The notes: generated by a model not told the origin, from the sequence alone. Positions 34,117 through 48,900 are shown, numbered from the stretch's first letter. The stretch: DNA of 64,000 nucleotides from Siphonodentalium dalli (GCA_032622095.1 CP136068.1:679607-743606), one strand, 5' to 3'. A program made the numbers and translations.

Positions 34117-37000
34117 AATGTCAAACATTAAGGTCTGGATATTGTCCAGTTTGGTCACAGTCCGTTTACTTGTGAGTTTAGTCAATATCCTCTCAAATTT
34201 GCCACCACCAGGCATGGGTTAAGGATCCGTAAGATTTAATTTTATAGAAATATCGAGGGCGGTCGGTCCTTTTCTGGCTACAGGGTGTCTGCTGGTAATA
34301 ATGATACCATACATTAAGGTATGGATATTGCAAGTGTTGGTCACAGACCGTTTACTTGTGAGATTAGTCAATATCCTCTCAAATTCGCCACCACCAGGCA
34401 AGGGTTAATAGTCCGTAAGATTTAATTTTATAGAAATATCGAGGGCGGTCGGTCCTTTTATGGCTACAGGGTGTCTGCTGGTTCTAATGATGCCATACGG
34501 TAAGGTATAGATATTGTCAGTTTTGGTCACAGACCGTTTACTTGTGAGATTAGTCAATATCCTCTCAAATTCGCCACCACCAGGCAAGGGTTAATAGTCC
34601 GTAAGATTTAATTTTATAGAAATATCGAGGGCGGTCGGTCCTTTTATGGCTACAGGGTGTCTGCTGGTTCTAATGATGCCATACGTTAAGGTATGGATAT
34701 TGTCAGTTTTGGTCACAGACCGTTTACTTGTGAGATTAGTCAATATCCTCTCAAATTCGCCACCACCAGGCAAGGGTTAATAGTCCGTAAGATTTAATTT
34801 TATAGAAATATCGAGGGCGGTCGGTCCTTTTATGGCTACAGGGTGTCTGCTGGTTCTAATGATGCCATACGTTAAGGTATGGATATTGTCAGTTTTGGTC
34901 ACAGACCGTTTACTTGTGAGATTAGTCAATATCCTCTCAAATTCGCCACCACCAGGCAAGGGTTAATAGTCCGTAAGATTTAATTTGATAGAAATATCGA
35001 GGGCGGTCGGTCCTTTTATGGCTACAGGGTGTCTGCTGGTTCAAATGATGACATACATTAAGGTATGGATGTTGTCAGTTTTGGTCACAGACCGTTTACT
35101 TGTGAGTTTAGTCAATATCCTCTCAAATTCGCCACCACCAGTCATGGGTTAAGAGTCCGTAAGATTTAATTTATCGAAATATCGAGGGCGGTCGGCCCTT
35201 TTCTGCCTACAGGGTGTCTGCTGGTTCTAATGATGCCATACAGTAAGGTATGGATGTTGTGAGTTTTGGTCACAGACCGTTTACTTGTGAGTTTAGTCAA
35301 TATCCTCTCAAATTCGCCACCACCAGTCATGGGTTAAGAGTCCGTAAGATTTAATTTATCGAAATATCGAGGGCGGTCGGTCCTTTTCTGCCTACAGGGT
35401 GTCTGCTGGTTCTAATGATGCCATACATTAAGGTATGGATGTTGTGAGTTTTGGTCACAGACCATTTACTTGTGAGTTTAGTCAATATCCTCTCAAATTC
35501 GCCACCACCAGGCATGGGTTAAGGATCCGTAAGATTTAATTTATCGAAATATCGAGGGCGGTCGGTCCTTTTCTGGCTACAGGGTGTCTGCTGGTAATAA
35601 TGATGCCATACATTAAGGTATGGATATTGTCAGTTTTGGTCACAGACCGTTTACTTGTGAGTTTAGTCAATATCATCTCAAATTCGCCACCACCAGGCAT
35701 GGGTTAAGGATCCGTAAGATTTAATTTATCCAAATATCGAGGGCGGTCGGTCCTTTTCTGGCTACAGAGTGTCTGCTGGTTCTAATGATGCCATACATTA
35801 AGGTATGGATATAGTCAGTTTTGGTCACAGACCGTTTACTTGTGAGTTTAGTCAATATCCTCTCAAATTCGCCACCACCAGGCAAGGGTTAATAGTCCGT
35901 AAGATTTAATTTTATAGAAATATCGAGGGCGGTCGGCCCTTTTATGGCTACAGGGTGTCTGCTGGTTCTAATGATGCCATACGTTAAGGTATGGATATTG
36001 TCAGTTTTGGTCACAGACCGTTTACTTGTGAGATTAGTCAATATCCTCTCAAATTCGCCACCACCAGGCAAGGGTTAATAGTCCGTAAGATTTAATTTTA
36101 TAGAAATATCGAGGGCGGTCGGTCCTTTTATGGCTACAGAGTGTCTGTTGGTTCAAATGATGCCATACATTAAGGTATGGATGTTGTCAGTTTTGGTCAC
36201 AGACCGTTTACTTGTGAGTTTAGTCAATATCCTCTCAAATTCGCCACCACCAGGCATGGGTTAAGAGTCCGTAAGATTTAATTTATCGAAATATCGAGGG
36301 CGGTCGGTCATTTTCTGGTTACAGGGTGTCTGCTGGTTCTAATGATGCCATACATTAAGGTATGGATATTTTCAGTTTTGGTCACAGACCGTTTACTTGT
36401 GAGTTTAGTCAATATCCTCTCAAATTCGCCACCACCAGGCATGGGTTAAGGATCCGTAAGATTTAATTTATCGAAATATCGAGGGCGTCGGTCCTTTTCT
36501 GGCTACAGGGTGTCTGCTGGTTCTAATGATGCCATACATTAAGGTATGGATATTGTCACTTTTGGTCACAGACCGTTTACTTGTGAGTTTATATATCCTC
36601 TCAAATTCGCCACCACCAGTCATGGGTTAAGAGTCCGTAAGATTTAATTTATCGAAATATCGAGGGCGGTCGGTCCTTTTCTGCCTACAGGGTGTCTGCT
36701 GGTTCTAATGGTGACATATACTGAGGTATGGATGTTGTCAGTTTGGGTCACAGACCGTTTACTTGTGAGTTTAGTCAATATCCTCTCAAATTCGCCACCA
36801 CCAGGCATGGGTTAAGGATCCGTAAAATTTTATTTATCGAAATATCGAGGGCGGTCGGTCATTTTCTGGTTACAGGGTGTCTTCTGGTTCTAATGATGCC
36901 ATACATTAAGGTATGGATATTGTCAGTTTTGGTCACAGACCGTTTACTTATGAGTTTAGTCAATATCCTCTCAAATTCGCCACCACCATGCAGGCATGGG
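34117..37000 (-). repeat. 185/186-bp satellite array, right, - orientation
   Basis: About 15.5 monomers of the same satellite as 1-9838, in the opposite orientation. It contains four consecutive nearly identical 186-bp monomers (34219-34959). Its inner edge is a partial monomer ending near GACAATATCC on the - strand, and the next monomer outward is the only CAACACTTGC-type monomer in this array (near 34325). The left array has the same arrangement at its inner edge. The outer edge is interrupted by the TTAA-flanked element at 37001. Confidence 0.97.
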
Positions 37001-37783
37001 TTAACTCATTCAGTTCCAGGTTGCCTGAAGATAACCGATAATTGCGTGTCAGGTTTCTTGTCAGCTTTGTGGTGTATTTTCTTTTCGTTTTGGCACGTGG
37101 AGCTGCTGCGTCAATGACATATGTTGGGTCATCGGAGGAAGCATGTGACAATTCCATCTAATAAAGTGCACCGAAGAGCCCATAACTACCAGTGAGATAT
37201 CTTATAACATGTAAGAGCAATCAGTTGACAGTTTTTTCTATAGTATATTTGCATTGCGATTTGGCGAACCTCGTTAGGTACAGACTTTGATTGACATAAA
37301 GTGCAAGTTGCCCGAATCAGCGTTCCTCGGTCGTTTAGCGTCAATCCAAGTGTACAATGGACCAGGGCATGCATGACTTGACTGTAATCACCTTTTACGC
37401 CGTCAAAATCGGTTTCCAATTAACAGATATGTACGCTGTATGCGCTGACCTCAAATGTTGAACCCTACAAGCCACGCCCACAAATCACATCAATTTTCAC
37501 CACCTTTATTCAGACGGATCTAGCTCCTAAACGCCTCAATGTGCGGGGCTGCCAGATACGACAGTTTATCGGAGAAATCCCCGGCTACACCACTATGTAC
37601 ACGATTAATTTACGCGTATAAGCATACCCACACCCATAACAGGTCCCAAAATATGACGTGTAGGTCGCAGTGTTTAAAACGGAAGCACCAGGATTGAAAT
37701 CACTATCTTTTTCGCCCACCAGACCATGTATTTAAATGAGATGGCGCGACGTGTTATCACGTCGCCGGCACTGAATGAGTTAA
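37001..37783. mobile_element. Non-autonomous piggyBac-like element, 783 bp
   Basis: The ends are TTAACTCATTCAGT (37001-37014) and its exact reverse complement ACTGAATGAGTTAA (37770-37783). Similarity reaches 17 of 19 positions. Removing one TTAA plus the insert joins GGCATGGG-TTAA-GAGTCTGTAAG, which is the satellite consensus, so the empty site is directly visible. TTAA duplication is the mark of piggyBac transposition. A subterminal hairpin, GCGACGTG-TTAT-CACGTCGC (37746-37765), lies just inside the right end. Two short - strand frames inside (77 and about 54 codons) have no recognisable transposase motif, so movement would need a transposase supplied elsewhere. Confidence 0.9.
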
Positions 37784-38074
37784 GAGTCTGTAAGATTTAA
37801 TTTTGTCGCCGGTCGGTTCTTTTCTCGTTACATGATGTCTGCTGGTTCTAATAATGCCATACACTATAAGGTCTGGATATTGTCCCTTTGGGTCACAGTC
37901 CTTGTGATTTTAGTCAATATTTAATCTCAAATTCGGCACCATGCAGCTGGTTCTCTGTATGCCATACATGTACATTAAAGTCGGAATGTTGTCATTATTG
38001 GTCACAGTCGGTCTATATTTATTATTATTATTAATATTCTCTATAATTCGGTACTGACATAAATGGGTTAACAG
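37784..38074 (-). repeat. Diverged satellite monomers at the outer edge
   Basis: About 1.5 monomers continuing the right array after the piggyBac-like element. GTAAGATTTAATTTT, TGTCTGCTGGTTCTAATAAT and TTTAGTCAATATT are recognisable but mutated, with a TAT trinucleotide expansion near 38026. Array edges commonly diverge because they escape homogenisation. Confidence 0.85.
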
Positions 38075-38162
38075 CCATAAAGGTTTTAATTGAAGTATCT
38101 TGGATGCGTATTTATACTAGCGAAAATCGGGACTTTGTACAGTATATATATACGTATGAAAC

Positions 38163-38212
38163 GCGAATCGCGAAGTTCGCGATTCGCAGTTCGCGGTTCG
38201 CGGTTCGCGCGT
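38163..38212. repeat. CG-rich palindrome and GTTCGCG repeats
   Basis: GCGAATCGCGAA and its exact reverse complement are separated by one G (38163-38187). About three tandem GTTCGCG heptamers follow, up to 38212. This is sharply GC- and CpG-rich in an AT-rich context and lies about 20 bp before the first minisatellite unit. Confidence 0.85.
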
Positions 38213-40691
38213 GGCTGACGAAATCTGCATCCCTGTGGTGAGGATAGCTATATATGTATGTGGTGGTGATACCTATATATGTATGTGGTGGTGAGACCTA
38301 TAGATGTATGTGGTGGGGATACCTATATATGTATGTGGTGGTGATACCTATATATGTATGTGGTGGTGAGACCAATAGATGTATGTGGTGGGGATAGCTA
38401 TATATGTATGTGGTGGTGATACCTATATATGTGTGTGGTGGGGATACCTATAGATGTGTGTGGTGGGGATACCTATATATGTGTGTGGTGGGGATACCTA
38501 TATATGTGTGTGGTGAGGAGACCTATATATGTATGTGGTGGGGATACCTATATATGTATGTGGTGGGGATACCTATAGATGTATGTGGTGGGGATACCTA
38601 TATATGTATGTGGTGAGGATACCTATAGATGTATGTGGTGAGGATACCTATATATGTGTGTGGCGGGGATACCTATATATGTGTGTGGTGGGGATACCTA
38701 TATATGTGTGTGGTGGGGATACCTATAGATGTATGTGGTGGGGATACCTATATATATATGTGGTGTGGATACCTATAGATGTATGAGGTGAGGATACCTA
38801 TATATGTATGTGGTGGGGATACCTATATATGTATGTGGTGAGGATACCTATAGATGTATGTGGTGAGGATACATATAGTTGTGTGTGGTGGTGATACCTA
38901 TATATGTATGTGGTGGGGATACCTATAGATGTTTGTGGTGGGGATACCTATATATGTATGTGGTGGGGATACCTATATATGTATGTGGTGGGGATACCTA
39001 TATATGTATCTGGTGTGGATACCTATAGATGTATGTGGTGAGGATACCTATGTATGTATGTGGTGGGGATACCTATATATGTATGTGGTGAGGATACCTA
39101 TAGATGTATGTGGTGAGGATACCTATATATGTGTGTGGTGGGGATACCTATATATGTATTTGGTGGGGATACCTATATATGTATGTGGCGGGGATACCTA
39201 TATATGTATGTGGTGGGGATACCTATATATGTATGTGGTGGGGATACCTATATGTTTGTGGAGGTGATACCTATATATGTATGTGGTGGGGATACCTATA
39301 TAAGTGTGTGATGGTGATACATATAGATGTATGTGGTGGGGATACCTACATATGTATGTGGTGGTGATACCTATAGATGTATGTGGTGAGGATACCTATA
39401 TATGTATGTGGTGGGGATACCTATATATGTGTGTGGTGGGGATACCTATATATGTATGTGGTGCTGATACCTATAGATGTGTGTGTTGGGGATACCTATA
39501 TGTGTGTGGGGGTGATACCTATATATGTATGTGGTGGTGATACCTATAGATGTGTGGTGGGGATACCTATATATGTATGTGGTGGGGATACCTATATTTG
39601 TATGTGGTGGGGATACCTATATATGTATGTGGTGGTGATACCTATATATGTGTGTGGTGGGGATACCTATATGTGTGTGGTGGTGATACCTATATATGTA
39701 TGTGGTGGTGATTCCTATAGATGTGTGGTTGGGATACCTATATATGTATGTGGTGGGGATACCTATATATGTATGTGGTGGGGATACCTATAGATGTATG
39801 TGGTGGGGATACCTATATATGTGTGAGGTGGTGATACCTATATATGTATGTGGTGGGGATATCTATAGATGATTGTGTTGGGGATACCTATATATGTATG
39901 TGGTGGGGATACCTATATATGTATGTGGTGGGGATACCTATAGATGTATGTGGTGGGGATACCTATAGATGTGTGTGGTGGTGATACATATATATGTATG
40001 AGGTGGGGATACCTATATATGTATGTGGCTGGGATACCTAAATATGTATGTGGTGGTGATACCTATATATGTGTGTGGTGTTGATACCTATATATGTGTG
40101 TGGTGGGGATACCTATATATGTGTGTGGCGGGGATACCTATATATATATGTGTTGGGGATACCTATATATGTATGTGGCGGGGATACCTATATATGTATG
40201 TAGTGGGGATACCTATATATGTATGTGGTGGGGATACCTATATGATTGTGGAGGTGATACCTATATATGTATGTGGTGGGGATACCTATATATGATTGTG
40301 GAGGTGATACCTATAGATGTATGTGGTGGTGATATCTATATATGTATGTGGTGGTGATACTTATATATGTATGTGGTGGGGATACCTATATATGTATGTG
40401 GTGGTGATACTTATATATGTATGTTGTGGGGATACCTATATATGTGTGTGGTGGGGATACCTATATATGTATGTGGTGGGGATACCTATATATGTATGTG
40501 GTGTGGATACCTATATATGTGTGTGGTGGTGATACCTATATATGTGTGTGGTGGGGAGACCTATATATGTATGTGGCGGGGATACCTATAGATGTGTGTG
40601 GTGGGGATACCTATATATGTGTGTGGTGGTGATACCTATATATGTATGTGGTGGTGATACCTATATATGTATGTGGCGGGGATACCTATAT

Positions 40692-41838
40692 ATGTATGTG
40701 GTGGTGATACCTATATATGTGTGTGGCGGGGATACCTATATGTGTGTGTGGTGGGAATACCTATCTATGTGTGTGGTGGGGATACCTATATATGTATGTG
40801 GTGGTGATACCTATATATGTATGTGGTGGGGATACCTATAGATGTGTGTGGTGGGGATACCTATATATGTATGTGGTGGGGATACCTATAGATGTATATG
40901 GTGGGGATACCTATATATGTATGTGGTGGTGATACCTATATATGTGTGTGGCGGGAAAACCTATAACTGTATGTGGTGGGGATACCTATATATGTATGTG
41001 GTGGGGATACCTATAGATGTATGTGTTGGGGATACCTATAGATGTGTGTTGGTGATACCTATATATGTATGTGGTGGGGATGCCTATATATGTGTGTGGT
41101 GGTGATACCTATATATGTATGTGGTGGGGATACCTATAGATCTGTGGAGGTGACACCTATATATGTATGTGGTGGGGATGCCTATATATGTGTGTGGTGG
41201 TAATACCTATATATGTATGTGGTGGTGATACCTATATATCTGTGCGGCGGGGATACCTATATATGTGTGTGGTGGGGATACCTATATATGTGTGTGGTGG
41301 GGATACCTATATATGTATGTGGTGGTGATACCTATATAAGTATGTGGTGGTGATACCTATATATGTGTGTGGTGGTGATACATATATATGTGTGTGGTGG
41401 GGATACCTATATATGTGTGTGGTGGGGATACCTATAGATGTATGTGGTGGGGATACCTATATATGTATGTGGTGGTGATACCTATATATGTATGTGGTGG
41501 GGATACCTATATATGTATGTGGTGGGGATACCTATATATGTATGTGGTGGGGATACTTATAGATGTGTGTGGTGGGGATACCTATAGATGTGTGTGGTGG
41601 GGATACCTATAGATGTGTGTGGTGGGGAGACCTATATATGTATGTGGTGGGGATACCTATATATCTATGTGGTGGTGATACCTATATATGTGTGTGGTGG
41701 GGATACCTATAGATGTGTGTGGCGAGGATACCTATATATGTATGTGATGGGTATACCTATATATGTATGAGGTGGGGGATACCTTTATATGTATGTGGTG
41801 GTAATACCTATAGATGTGTGTCGTGGTGATACCTATAG
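40692..41838 (+). repeat. Minisatellite higher-order block, 1,147 bp, copy 1
   Basis: Marker variants recur 1,147 bp downstream: GATCTGTGG at 41139 and 42286, and GTTGTGCTTGGCGG at 41838 and 42985. The exact block limits are approximate. Confidence 0.75.
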
Positions 41839-42985
41839 TTGTGCTTGGCGGGGATACCTATAGATGTATGTGGTGGGGATACCTATATATGTGTGTGGTG
41901 GGAATACCTATCTATGTGTGTGGTGGGGATACCTATATATGTATGTGGTGGTGATACCTATATATGTATGTGGTGGGGATACCTATAGATGTGTGTGGTG
42001 GGGATACCTATATATATATGTGGTGGGGATACCTATAGATGTATGTGGTGGGGATACCTATATATGTATGTGGTGGTGATACCTATAAATGTGTGTGGCG
42101 GGGAAACCTATAAATGTATGTGGTGGGGATACCTATATATGTATGTGGTGGGGATACATATAGATGTATGTGTTGGGGATACCTATAGATGTGTGTTGGT
42201 GATACCTATATATGTATGTGGTGGGGATGCCTATATATGTGTGTGGTGGTGATACCTATATATGTATGTGGTGGGGATACCTATAGATCTGTGGTGGTGA
42301 CACCTATATATGTATGTGGTGGGGATGCCTATATGTGTGTGTGGTGGTAATACCTATATATGTATGTGGTGGTGATACCTATATATCTGTGCGGCGGGGA
42401 TACCTATATATGTGTGTGGTGGGGATACCTATATATGTGTGTGGTGGGGATACCTATATATGTATGTGGTGGTGATACCTATATAAGTATGTGGTGGTGA
42501 TACCTATATATGTGTGTGGTGGTGATACATATATATGTGTGTGGTGGGGATACCTATATATGTGTGTGGTGGGGATACCTATAGATGTATGTGGTGGGGA
42601 TACCTATATATGTATGTGGTGGTGATACCTATATATGTATGTGGTGGTGATACCTATATATGTATGTGGTGGGGATACCTATATATGTATGTGGTGGGGA
42701 TACTTATAGATGTGTGTGGTGGGGATACCTATAGATGTGTGTGGTGGGGATACCTATAGATGTGTGTGGTGGGGAGACCTATATATGTATGTGGTGGGGA
42801 TACCTATATATGTATGTGGTGGTGATACCTATATATATGTGTGGTGGGGATACCTATAGATGTATGTGGCGGGGATACCTATATATGTTTGTGGTGGGTA
42901 TACCTATATATGTATGAGGTGGGGGATACCTTTATATGTATGTGGTGGTAATACCTATAGATGTGTGTCGTGGTGATACCTATAG
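41839..42985 (+). repeat. Minisatellite higher-order block, 1,147 bp, copy 2
   Basis: The adjacent tandem copy of the preceding block. The order of unit variants agrees over most of its length, with a few base changes. The offset is 45.9 units, so at least one unit has an indel. Confidence 0.75.
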
Positions 42986-45900
42986 TTGTGCTTGGCGGGG
43001 ATACCTATAGATGTATGTGGTGGGGATACCTATATATGTGTGTGGTGGGGATACCTATAGATGTGTGTGGCGGGGATACCTATATATGTATGTGGTGGGG
43101 ATACCTATATATATAAGTGGTGGGGATACCTTTATATGTATGTGGTGGTAATACCTATAGATGTGTGTGGTGGTGATACATATAGTTGTGCCTGGCGGGG
43201 ATACCTATAGATGTATGTGGTGGGGATACCTATATATGTATGTGGTGGGGATACCTATATATGTATGTGGTGGTGATACCTATAGATGTGTGTGGTGGTG
43301 ATACCTATATATGTGTGTGGTGGGGATACCTATATATGTATGTGGTGGGGATACCTATATATGTATGTGGTGGTGATACCTATAGATGTGTGTGGTGGTG
43401 ATACCTATAGATGTGTGTGGTGGTGATACCTATAGATGTGTGTGGCGGGGATACCTATATATGTATGTGGTGGGGATACCTATATATGTGTGTGGTGGGG
43501 ATACCTATATATGTATGTGGCGGGGATACCTATATATGTTTGTGGTGGGGATACCTATATATGTATGTGGTGGGGATTCCTATAGATGTATGTGGTGGTG
43601 ATACCTATAGATGTATGTGTTGGGGATACCTATATATGTGTGTGGTGGTGATACCTATATATGTGTGTGGTGGGGATACCTATATATGTATGTGGTGGGG
43701 AGACCTATATATGTGTGTGGTGGTGATACCTATAGATGTATGTGGTGGGGATACCTATATATGTGTGTGGTGGTGATACCTATATAAGTGTGTGGTGGGG
43801 ATACCTATATATGTATGTGGTGGGGAGACCTATATATGTATGTGGTGGGGATACCTATATGTATGTGGTGGTGATACCTATATATGTATGTGATGGGAAT
43901 ACCTATAGATGTGTGTGGTGAAGAGATCTATTTATGTATGTGGTGGGGATACATATGGATGTGTGTGGTGAGGAGACCTATATATGTATGTGGTGGTGAT
44001 ACCTATAGATGTGTGTGGCGGGGATACCTATATATGTATGTGGTGGGGATACCTATGTATGTGTGTGGTGGGGATACCTATATATGTATGTGGCGGGGAT
44101 ACCTATATATGTTTGTGGTGGGGATACCTATATATGTGTGTGGTGGGGATACCTATATATGTATGTGGCGGGGATACCTATATATGTTTGTGGTGGGGAT
44201 ACCTATATATGTATGTGGTGGGGATTCCTATAGATGTATGTGTTGGTGATACCTATAGATGTATGTGGTGGAGATACCTATATATGTGTGTGGTGGTGAT
44301 ACCTATATATGTGTGTGGTGGGGATACCTATATATGTATGTGGTGGGGAGACCTATATATGTGTGTGGTGGTGATACCTATAGATGTATGTGGTGGGGAT
44401 ACCTATATATGTGTGTGGTGGTGATACCTATATATGTGTGTGGTGGGATACCTGTATATGTATGTGGTGGGGAGACCTATATATGTATGTGGTGGGGATA
44501 CCTATATGTATGTGGTGGTGATACCTATATATGTATGTGATGGGAATACCTATAGATGTGTGTGGGGAGGAGACCTATATATGTATGTGGTGGGGATACC
44601 TATTTGTGTGTGGTGGGGATACCTATATATGTATGTGGTGGGGATACATATAGATGTGAATGGTGAGGAGACCTATATATGTATGTGGTGGGGATACCTA
44701 TATATGTGTGTTGTGGGGATACCTATAGATGTGTGTGGTGGTGATACCTATATATGTATGTGGTGGGGATACCTATATATGTGTGTGGTGGGAATACCTA
44801 TATATGTATGTGGTGGGGATACCTATAGATGTATGCGGTGTGGATACCTATATACGTATGTGGTGGTGATACCTATAGATGTATGTGGTGGGGATACCTA
44901 TATATGTTTATGGGGGTGATACCTATATATGTATGTGGTGGTGATACCTATATATGTGTGTGGCGGGGATACCTATAAATGTATGTGGTGGGGATACCTA
45001 TATATGTATGTGGTGGGGATACCTATAGATGTATGTGGTGGGGATACCTATAGATGTGTGTTGGTGATACCTATATATGTATGTGGTGGGGATGCCTATA
45101 TATGTGTGTGGTGGTGATACCTATATATGTATGTGGTGGGGATACCTATAGATGTGTGGTGGTGACACCTATATATGTATGTGGTGGGGATGCCTATATA
45201 TGTGTGTGGTGGTGATACCTATATATGTATGTGGTGGTGATACCTATATATGTGTGCGGCGGGGATACCTATATATGTGTGTGGTGGGGATACCTATAGA
45301 TGTATGTGGTGGGGATACCTATATATGTATGTGGTGGTGATACCTATATATGTTTGTGGTGGGGATACCTATATATGTATGTGGTGGGGATACCTATAGA
45401 TGTGTGTGGTGGGGATACCTATAGATGTCTGTGGTGGGGATACCTATAGATGTGTGAGGTGTGGAGACCTATAGATGTATGTGGTGGGGATACCTATATA
45501 TGTATGTGGTGGTGATACCTATATATGTGTGTGGTGGGTATACCTATAGATGTGTGTGGCGGGGATACCTATATATGTATGTGGTGGGGATACCTATATA
45601 TGTAAGTGGTGGGGATACCTTTATATGTATGTGGTGGTAATACCTATAGATGTGTGTGGTGGTGATACATATAGTTGTGCCTGGCGGGGATACCTATAGA
45701 TGTATGTGGTGGGGATACCTATATATGTATGTGGTGGGGATACCTATATATGTATGTGGTGGTGATACATATAGATGTGTGTGGTGGTGATACCTATAGA
45801 TGTGTGTGGTGGGGATACCTATATATGTATGTGGTGGGGATACCTATATATGTATGTGGTGGTGATACCTATAGATATGTGTGGTGGGGATTCCTATAGA

Positions 45901-48900
45901 TGTATGTGTTGGTGATACCTGTAGATGTATGTGGTTGGGATACCTATATATGTGTGTGGTGGTGATACCTATATATGTGTGTGGTGCGGATACCTATATA
46001 TGTATGTGGTGGTGAGACCTATATATGTGTGTGGTGGTGATACCTATAGATGTATGTGGTGGGGATACCTATATATGTGTGTGGTGGTGATACCTATATA
46101 TGTGTGTGGTGGGGATACCTATATATGTATGTGGTGGGGAGACCTATATGTGTGTGGTGGTGATACCTAAATATGTATGTGGTGGGGATACATATAGATG
46201 TGTGTAGTGAGGAGACCTATATATGTATGTGGTGGGGATACCTATATATGTGTGTTGTGGGGATACCTATAGATGTGTGTGGTGGTGATACCTATATATG
46301 TATGTAGTGGGGATACCTATAGATGTGTGGTGGGGATACCTATATATGTATGTGGTGGGGATACCTATATATGTGTGTTGTGGGGATACCTATAGATGTG
46401 TGTGGTGTTGATACCTATATATGTATATGGTGGGGATACCTATAGATGTGTGTGGTGGGGATACCTATATATGTATGTGGTGGGGATACCTATATATGTA
46501 TGTGGTGGGGATACCTATATATGTATGTGGTGGTGATACCTATAGATGTATGTGGTGGGGATACCTATATATGTATGTGGGGGTGATACCTATATATGTA
46601 TGTGGTGGTGATACCTATATATGTGTGTGGCGGGGATACCTATAAATGTATGTGGTGGGGATACCTATATATGTATGTGGTGGGGATACCTATATATGTA
46701 TGTGGTGGGGATACCTATAGATGTGTGTTGGTGATACCTATATATGTATGTGGGTGGGGATGCCTATATATGTGTGTGGTGGTAATACCTATATATGTAT
46801 GTGGTGGGGATACCTATAGATGTGTGGTGGTGACACCTATATATGTATGTGGCGGGGATGCCTATATATGTGTGTGGTGGTGATACCTATATATGTATGT
46901 GGTGGTGATACCTATATATGTTTGCGGCGGGGATACCTATATATGTGTGTGGTGGGGATACCTATATATGTGTGTGGTGGAGATACCTATATATGTATGT
47001 GGTGGTGATACCTATATAAGTGTGTGGTGGTGATACCTATATATGTGTGTGGTGGTGATACCTATCTATGTGTGTGGTGGGGATACCTATATATGTGTGT
47101 GTTGGGGATACCTATAGATGTATGTGGTGGGGATACCTATATATGTATGTTGTGGTGATACCTATATATGTATGTGGTGGTGATACCTATATATGTATGT
47201 GGTGGGGATACCTATATATGTATGTGGTGGGGATACCTAAAGATGTGTGTGGTGGGGATACCTATAGATGTGTGTGGTGGTGATACCTATAGATGTGTGT
47301 GGTGGGGGATACCTATATATGTATGTGGTGGGGATACCTATATGTATGTGGGTGGTGATACCTATAGATGTGTGTGGTGGTGATACCTATAGATGTGTGT
47401 GGTGGTGATACCTATAGATGTGTTGTGGCGGGGATACCTATATATGTATGTGGTGGGGATACCTATATATGTGTGTGGTGGGGATACCTATATATGTCTG
47501 TGGAGGGGATACCTATATATGTTTGTGGTGGGGATACCTATATATGTATGTAGTGGGGATTCCTATAGATGTATGTGGTGGTGATACCTATAGATTTATG
47601 TGGTGGGGATACCTATATATGTGTGTGGTGGTGATACCTATATATGTGTGTGGTGGGAATACCTATGTATGGTGGGGATACCTATATATGTATGTGGTGG
47701 GAATACCTATATATGTATGTGGCGGGGATACCTATATATGTGTGTGGTGGGGATACCTATATATGTATGTGGTGGGGATACCTATATATGTATGTAGCGG
47801 GGATACCTATATATGAGTGTGGTGGGGATACCTATATATGTATGTGGTGGGGATACCTATATTTGTATGTGGTGGGGATACATATATACGTGTGTGGTGG
47901 GGAGACCTATATATGTATGTGGTGGGGAGACCATGGAGATGTATGTGGTGGGGATACCTATATATGTATGTGGTGGGGATACCTATATATGTATGTGGTG
48001 GGGATACCATGGAGATGTATGTGGTGGGGATACCTATATATGTATGTGGTGGTGATACCTATATATGTTTGCGGCGGGGATACCTATATATGTGTGTGGT
48101 GGGGATACCTATATATGTGTGTGGTGGGGATACCTAGATATGTATGTGGTGGTGAAACCTATCTAATTGTGTGGTGGTGATACCTATATATGTGTGTGGT
48201 GGTGATACCTATCTATGTGTGTGGTGGGGATACCTATATATGTGTTGTGGTGGGGATACCTATAGATGTATGTGGTGGGGATACCTATATATGTATGTTG
48301 TGGTGATACCTATATATGTATGTGGTGGTGATACCTATATATGTATGTGGTGGGGATACATATATATGTATGTGGTGGGGATACCTAAAGATGTGTGTGG
48401 TGGGGATACCTATAGATGTGTGTGGTGGTGATACCTATAGATGTGTGTGGTGGGGATACCTATATATGTATGTGGTGGGGATACCTATATGTATGTGGTG
48501 GTGATACCTATAGATGTGTGTGGTGGTGATACCTATAGATGTGTGTGGTGGTGATACCTATAGATGTGTGTGGCGGGGATACCTATATATGTATGTGGTG
48601 GGGATACCTATATATGTGTGTGGTGGGGATACCTATATATGTCTGTGGAGGGGATACCTTTATATGTTTGTGGTGGGGATACCTATATATGTATGTAGTG
48701 GGGATTCCTATAGATGTATGTGGTGGTGATACCTATAGATTTATGTGGTGGGGATACCTATATATGTGTGTGGTGGTGATACCTATATATGTGTGTGGTG
48801 GGGATACCTATGTATGGTGGGGATACCTATATATGTATGTGGTGGGGATACCTATATATGTATGTGGCGGGGATACCTATATATGTGTGTGGTGGGGATA

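Noticed and set aside
37186-37419. Remnant piggyBac transposase Cys-rich tail inside the 783-bp element
   Set aside because: The - strand frame has C-x2-C, but the spacing and surrounding residues do not match the known C-terminal zinc domain, and no DDD core is present.
9839-38233. tRNA genes, tRNA-derived SINEs or telomeric repeats
   Set aside because: No convincing A-box/B-box pairs, cloverleaf pattern or TTAGGG-type runs were seen by eye.
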